Origin: Hedera helix
Lineage: Eukaryota > Streptophyta > Magnoliopsida > Apiales > Araliaceae
Length of the DNA: 64,000 bases
Assembly: GCA_947179155.2 (NCBI GenBank)
Contig: OX359286.1
Span: 13,705,913-13,769,912 of the forward strand
Reading direction: 5' to 3'
Numbering within the stretch: the first letter of the stretch is position 1; each line of letters begins with the position of its first letter. The position numbers and the translations under genes are program-made. Of the stretch, positions 58,149 through 64,000 are shown one piece after another. The notes beneath the pieces were generated by a model. The model was given only the letters and a program-made list of their open reading frames with translations. It ran no database searches and had not been told where the DNA came from.

Positions 58149-60039
58149 AGTATTGTAACTTTTCCTTAACAAAACATACTTTTAAACAATTTAAGATAAT
58201 TTGAAGCTATCTAACATGAAATTATGCATGCTTTATACATGATTAACCTTTTCATCTACGTTTGCATCACTTCTATCAACCAATAACATATAATCATGCC
58301 TTAAATCATGATTTATAGCTTGTAACATGAACATGGATAGTCCATCAACTTTATTCAACTAACTTGTGTCTAGGGTTTCATCATCTACTTCACATAAAGC
58401 ACATAACACACATAAATCACAAAATCAAGCCATGTTTCCCAAAGATACATGCATGACTACCTTTGTTCTAGAATTTAAATACATGAAAGATGAGTTTTAA
58501 AGCTTAATCTCATTTATACCTTCCTTGAGCCTTCTTCTTTCTTGATATAAAGCTTCATAGAGATAGAAATTTCACTTTGATGGCTTAACATCCTTCTCTT
58601 GATCATTTTCTAGCACTTTTCTTCATCCCCTTTTATGAACCCTAGCTTCTTTCGCTTATTTTCTCTTTTTTTTTCCTCTTTAGCAACTTGGAATGAAGCA
58701 TAAGAAATGAGATAAGTGTTGCTCGGTTTATACCTACCTAATATATACATACATAAATTATATGTAGCTTGCCAACACTTAACCATCCTTGGTTAAGTTT
58801 AACTTGTGCATGGTTAGGGATAATCTAAGTCATTTCACATTACTGAACAAGGCTAGTTTGGACATTTCTCACCAAAAGGATACCCTAGTCATTCTCCAAA
58901 TTTCCAAGGGTAGCATGGTCATTGTTACCAAAATCTAGAGTAATTTATTCCCAAAAATCATAAATTGCTTATTTTTCATCCAAATCAATTCCTTTTTGAT
59001 CCAAACTTTCTTCATTATGCTTGAATTTTATTCCATCATTAAATACCTCATAATTGACTTGTCCCATAACACTTGTCACATTTCTAATTACTAATTCCCT
59101 CAATTAATTATAATAATTGCCAATAAATACAAATTTGTATAATATTCTATATTAAATTATCTACGAATCCTTTTTGGTTCCATTCAATAAATTCCAATTT
59201 TTCGACATCTCAATTAGTCAATTTAATCACCTTTTTCAATAAAACCGCTTCCTCAAGAAGCGAACCTCGACCGGATTATCAAAATCCATCATCCTTTATC
59301 ATTTAAACTTATAATACATTCTTTACGACTTTACGTTCCTTTACTTGTTTACTGCTCATATAATACCAATACTCAACGTGTATCAAATCTACGTTCCTTC
59401 TACTCATCCTCGATTGTAATACATTCTATATCCACAAATCATATCACGATTATCTTATTTCCATCATTCAAGATCAATTTCTTAATAACTTCAAATATTC
59501 CCAATCATTGTCCTTATTATTCCTTTAATCCTTAATAGGCCAATTAAGTCATACGGTTCCTTTTTTACTACACGTACATACTTATCTCCACTTGTCATTT
59601 TCATATTCTCGCCTCACCAGGCCTATTTGCTAAACTCATTATTAACTTTCATAACTAAAGCATCAACTTAATTATGCTTTTCTCATTTCTCTTCTTTCTA
59701 TATTCAATCACATACATACATACACACATATTCATACATTACCTGTTGTCATATAACAGTGTCCTACACTGATTTCTCTCAAATTACCCTATTATAGGCA
59801 TTACAACAATCATAATCTTAATTCCATTACCTCACTATTCAATCCTCCAAGGTCATCTGTAACACATTGATTAAATAATAAATAAATTTAATTACATAAT
59901 ACCACATTGATCACATAACGAATTATATTTAATTACTCCTTGATACATTCTGTCATTCAACACTAGATTTTAGCTACTAACTATTACTTAATTAACCAAA
60001 ATCCTCAATTGGAAATCATGTTAAAAATCCGTGATGTCA

Positions 60040-61945
60040 TATTCACCCTTCCTTCAAAAAAATTTGTCCTCGAAATTGCTGTGATACTCATTCTTACTCA
60101 TTTACATCATACATAACTCTTTGCATTCAATCGACATAACTAGGTTTTCAACTAACCTTTACATTCTCTCATCTCTTTACCCATCTTACCCCTTTCTAGC
60201 TTTCATTCCAGAAGATTGGAACATTTTTTAAGAATCTTCACAATTGTTCAATAACTGTGAAGCCGTATGAATAAATAGGATTAGCTTTTCCATAAACATA
60301 AAACTTTTGCTTTTAAAACAAAACTTTTTCTTTTCTTTTGCTGAGGGGTCACAAAGACCAATGAACACGTTAAGAATATTAACAATCACAAAGACTGAGA
60401 ATATCCATGGGTCATAAACACCAAGAACATGAGTTACAACGCAACTACGCCACTCTTTTTCCCTAGCCTATTGGTACACTAGGTGATCAGCCTATTGTAC
60501 CATTTTTCCTTTACTTTTTGGGTTAAACCATGTTAACCAACCCCTATACCATATCCCTTTTTTAGGGTTGTTCACCTCAGACTTTCAAAATATTTTCCTT
60601 TATCCATTTATGGATTACAACATTTATTCATTTTTTTTTTAAAACGGTTTAACCGAAACAAATGGTATAGACCCACATCATTAAATTGTTGATTCATTTC
60701 AACTTGGACTTTTCAAAAATTCACTTTCACTGTCATTAGCTCAAAACTTGAACCCAAAAAAAATCTTTTAAAAAAGCTTCATAATACTGCACTATCTTAG
60801 CAGTACGTTGAGAATTTGGTCATTCAAGACCTCTTAATACCATAACGACATAGACGTACATTGAGAATTCCGCCATTTTATCATTACACACCATATTCAA
60901 TAGTGTGACAATGATTTCATAAATATATTTTGAAGTTTTCAAATAACTTTGGTCTAGCTGAATCAATCAGCATAGACCCATGAACCACAGAATTAAAAAC
61001 TTTAGTTTGACATTTGAACAAAACATTTTTAATGCACCAACATGCGAGAATAAGCACATTTTAAAACTTTGATGATCTAGCATAGCTAGAAGAGTGGATA
61101 TCTAGCATACCTAGATGATCATGATTTCTTAACTAATATAATCACTTCTTATACTTCTATCTCTTTCTTATTTCTTTAACCTTAGTTAATCTCTGAGAAC
61201 TATTTCTCTCAACTTATGGCTCTCTTTCTAATCCCCCCCCCCCCCATGTTCATCAAACTTGCCACGTATTTGGGCTCAGGAACTTACCACAATCACATGG
61301 TTTGAGGAGCTTATCCTAGTCAAGCCAAAGTCGCCCATTCGCTGAGGGGCTCCACCACATAATCACGAGTCACGAACTTACCATACGCTTAGGTTTTTAG
61401 AACACCTAACTAACCTTACACTTTCTCTCTTCCTATGTATCAGGCACATATAGAAGAAAAGAATCACCTTCTCAATATGCATAAACGATACCGTGACGCT
61501 GGATCTTTACTGATTATCACGATAGGAAGCTAAGTAAGTACAAATCCCCGCCCATACAAGAAAGTGCACACCCAGCCACTTCCATGAGTCCTCAATGAAA
61601 AATCCCACATACCCTAACATTTTCTTAACTTTCCTTTACTCAACTTTTCCTTAACCTTTCTTTGATCTGATATGAATTTTATCAATTCATGTCTTACTAT
61701 TCACAACTCATCAAGAGTCTCTTTATATCTGTGATCGCCTAGGATCTCATGGCCCTTATGCCCTTTCTCATTATCTTATCTTAAGATATCTATTACCATT
61801 CATAAATCTTGAATTCCCAAAATTCATTTCATACTGACTCAACTCATCTAGAGTTCATTTCCTTACTATTTCCTTCTTCCACAAAAAAGTCATAGCCTAA
61901 GGTACTATTATCTAAGGTCTATAACCCAACTACTCTGATACCAAC
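60040..61945 (-). other. Non-coding interior of LARD copy B
   Basis: It has a primer-binding site at one end and a polypurine tract at the other. Between them only short, unconvincing frames occur. It aligns with 2994-5013 of copy A through many blocks, such as CATAACTAGGTTTTCAACTA (60137 and 3065) and GCTGAGGGGTCACAAAGACC. A C run lies at 61232-61246. Confidence 0.7.
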
Positions 61946-62224
61946 TGTAACATACCGAGACCCCACATTCTCTTAATTAAGTCCAATCAAGTCTGGATAA
62001 GACAATCATTACTTTAAACCACGTTAACTGGAATCTCGTGCGTTAAAACATGACCCTTAATCTTTGAAACCATTAAGTTGACCATAATGCAGTCCATTTT
62101 TTTTTATCTTACATTCCTTACCTGTCTCAGGATCGCAACGCTCACTTAACATTCATTAGCACTTAGGTCAAACATTTATAAATTATGACCTAGTCTATTA
62201 CTGTTTCACTATCATATATATATA

Positions 62225-62280
<56 letters not shown>

Positions 62281-64000
62281 GATTTTTGTCTTAACTTAAC
62301 TTGTCAGTACCAATCACCATGCATAAATATCCATACATAATTTTGTTTGCCGTTACCTGTTCCATATCTAATCCTGTTCACATTTCTTTGTACCATACAT
62401 AATCATGTCTACTTATAATTGATCCATACATATGAGTTTATTACATATAAAACTCAACCACTTTTACCTTATCCTTTTAAAACCTTTCCCTGAATAACAC
62501 ATACATATATACATTTATTCCTATGGATTTATAAACCATATATTCCATAATACTATCATGGTTTAGCATTTAACCAACTGTTACATAACTTGCATATATA
62601 CAACTTTACATTTATCTGCTAACTTTTTATATCACATATAGGAATATAATGAATTCCTTCATGATAATCTATGCACTTAACATCTTTTACCTTTAGCTTA
62701 ACCGAAACCACCGGCATTCTCGTACTTTACCTGAAAGTGTCAGTTAAAGCAAGAATGAGCACAAAGGCTCAGCAAGTTATTCAGATAACACCTATCATGC
62801 TCACAATTCATAATATGCGTCATGCATCCTTTACCTTAACATGCTATGCTTAATGTCACGTAATTCATTTAGCAATTAAACCACATAGTTGCACATAGGG
62901 CACATTTTAACTCTATTACTATCACATAGTTCACATAAAACATCTATTACACTTAAGTCTGAAAAACTTGCATGTATGCTTTCATATACACTTAACTTGT
63001 ACCGCTTCACGTGGCCTTTCTATTTTTCAATGCGTCAGTTTGCTCAATCCAACTCTATCTGTCAACATAGCACTCATATATTATTAAAGGATCATAAACT
63101 TTCTATAACTTAACGAACTTACTCCATAATTACACGAACATTCATCTCTAATCATTTCACATGTGATGTATTATATCTTATGTAGATCAATAATACATCC
63201 TAACTCATTACCGATATTTTTTATAACCCATATTATGATTTGACTTAGCTTTAGACATGCTATCTTATGCCATTAATCATTTCATTATACATTGACACCC
63301 TCTATATTGGCCATTCTTTAACTATCTAAGGTTTACATAACCCATCTTTATCATTTTGTATCAAAACGTCACATTTTGGACACTTAAATATTTTTCTGCT
63401 ACAGTAACATTTTGCCCTGGCACCTTTAGAACTCACTGGCCGCACATTCCTCTCGGCCCATGAACAGTGCACTGCACCCCAGTGCAGTGTTCTGAACATT
63501 GTGCTGGTCGTGCAGTCCTGTAGAAACAGAATCCTGATTTTTGCTACTGCTTTGGTGATTTTTAACTCTTTCACCATACATCCAATTAAGTCCAAATTTG
63601 GACCATAGCTAGGTCTTACTACCTAGTATTTTATAAAAAATTTACTTGTCTCATTTGGCTTCTCCAAATTAGTGATACATTAGCTCGTAGGAGGGCTGTT
63701 CAACACATTTTTTGACTTGAAATTTTTTTTAACTTTCAAAACTATTTCTAACTTTGTGATTTTTTTGGCCATTTGCTTCCAAAATTCATTTCCAACACTT
63801 GACATAGTTCACATACGTCATATAAGACGTTTCTAGGCCTTTCAAACCATGAAATTATACCCGATGTGGGTTTTGTTTGTAAAAGTTCGTTTTGAATCGA
63901 AACGATCGATTTCGATCGTTTGAATCTCATTTTCATTCAAATTTCCTTCTGTTGATTTCCAAATCAACGTAAACACGTGTAACAACACAAAACCAAGCCG
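61946..64000 (-). repeat. 5' LTR of LARD copy B, cut by the window end
   Basis: It starts TGTAACATACC on the plus strand and matches 5014-7000 of copy A. It includes the GGCTCAGCAAG block (62766) and the ACGATCGATTTCGATCG block (63902). An AT microsatellite lies at 62213-62277. A near-perfect inverted repeat with 12-base arms (one mismatch) around CACCC lies at 63463-63491. Confidence 0.7.

Larger units (their letters stand above)
58149..64000 (-). mobile_element. LARD-like non-autonomous LTR element, copy B
   Basis: The 3' LTR is 58149-60039 (its far part is replaced by LTR B). The interior is 60040-61945, 1,906 bases. The 5' LTR runs from 61946 past the window end. On the minus strand, a purine-rich GAAGGAAGGGTGAATA (60040-60055) precedes the 3' LTR start TGACATCACGG, and TTGGTATCAGAGTAG (61930-61944) follows the 5' LTR end CGGTATGTTACA. 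These signals frame an interior with no credible ORF. By comparison with copy A the full LTR would be about 4 kb. The element could move only with proteins from another element. Confidence 0.75.

Overview
This is AT-rich nuclear DNA from a flowering plant, most likely a eudicot. The evidence is one intron-containing host gene with plant-type splice sites, Athila-type Ty3/Gypsy elements primed by tRNA-Asp, a chromovirus-type Gypsy polyprotein, a Sirevirus-type Ty1/Copia LTR and long non-coding LTR elements. I see no bacterial genes, CRISPR arrays, rRNA or tRNA genes. The species cannot be named from the sequence alone.

Layout. (1) 1-10.6 kb: fragments of a non-coding, large-LTR element (LARD-like). 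Two partial LTRs lie head to tail at 1-2320. A further copy at 2994-9039 (minus strand) splits a Sirevirus-type LTR (2461-10417). (2) 10.76-34.79 kb: a nest of LTR elements. Element 1 (gag only, plus strand) is the outer one. Its 5' LTR is split by a solo LTR (element 2, 12493-21626, minus strand), which is itself split by a very young gag-only Athila derivative (element 3, 14248-20244, minus strand). Its 3' LTR is split by a full-length but broken Athila-like element (element 4, 24748-34654, plus strand). (3) 35.6-43.2 kb: the only host gene, an eight-exon SLC35F5-like/EamA drug-metabolite-type transporter of 394 residues, with short upstream ORFs in front of it. (4) 44.6-46.9 kb: a Sirevirus-type 3' LTR with a minus-strand coding remnant. 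(5) 46.9-58.1 kb: a 5'-truncated chromovirus-type Gypsy element with one reading frame broken by three stops, its 3' LTR, then a leader and LTR of the same family in inverted orientation. (6) 58.1-64 kb: a LARD-like element with a 1.9-kb non-coding interior, cut by the window end.

The retroelement genes are mostly dead. The exceptions are the open gag-derived frame of element 3, whose LTRs are almost identical, and the intact transporter gene. The most unusual signal is a CG-rich palindrome module (GCGCAATGCGC-type and ACGACGTCGT-type sites alternating) that recurs in LTRs of three different elements. In two of them it lies just upstream of the TATA box.
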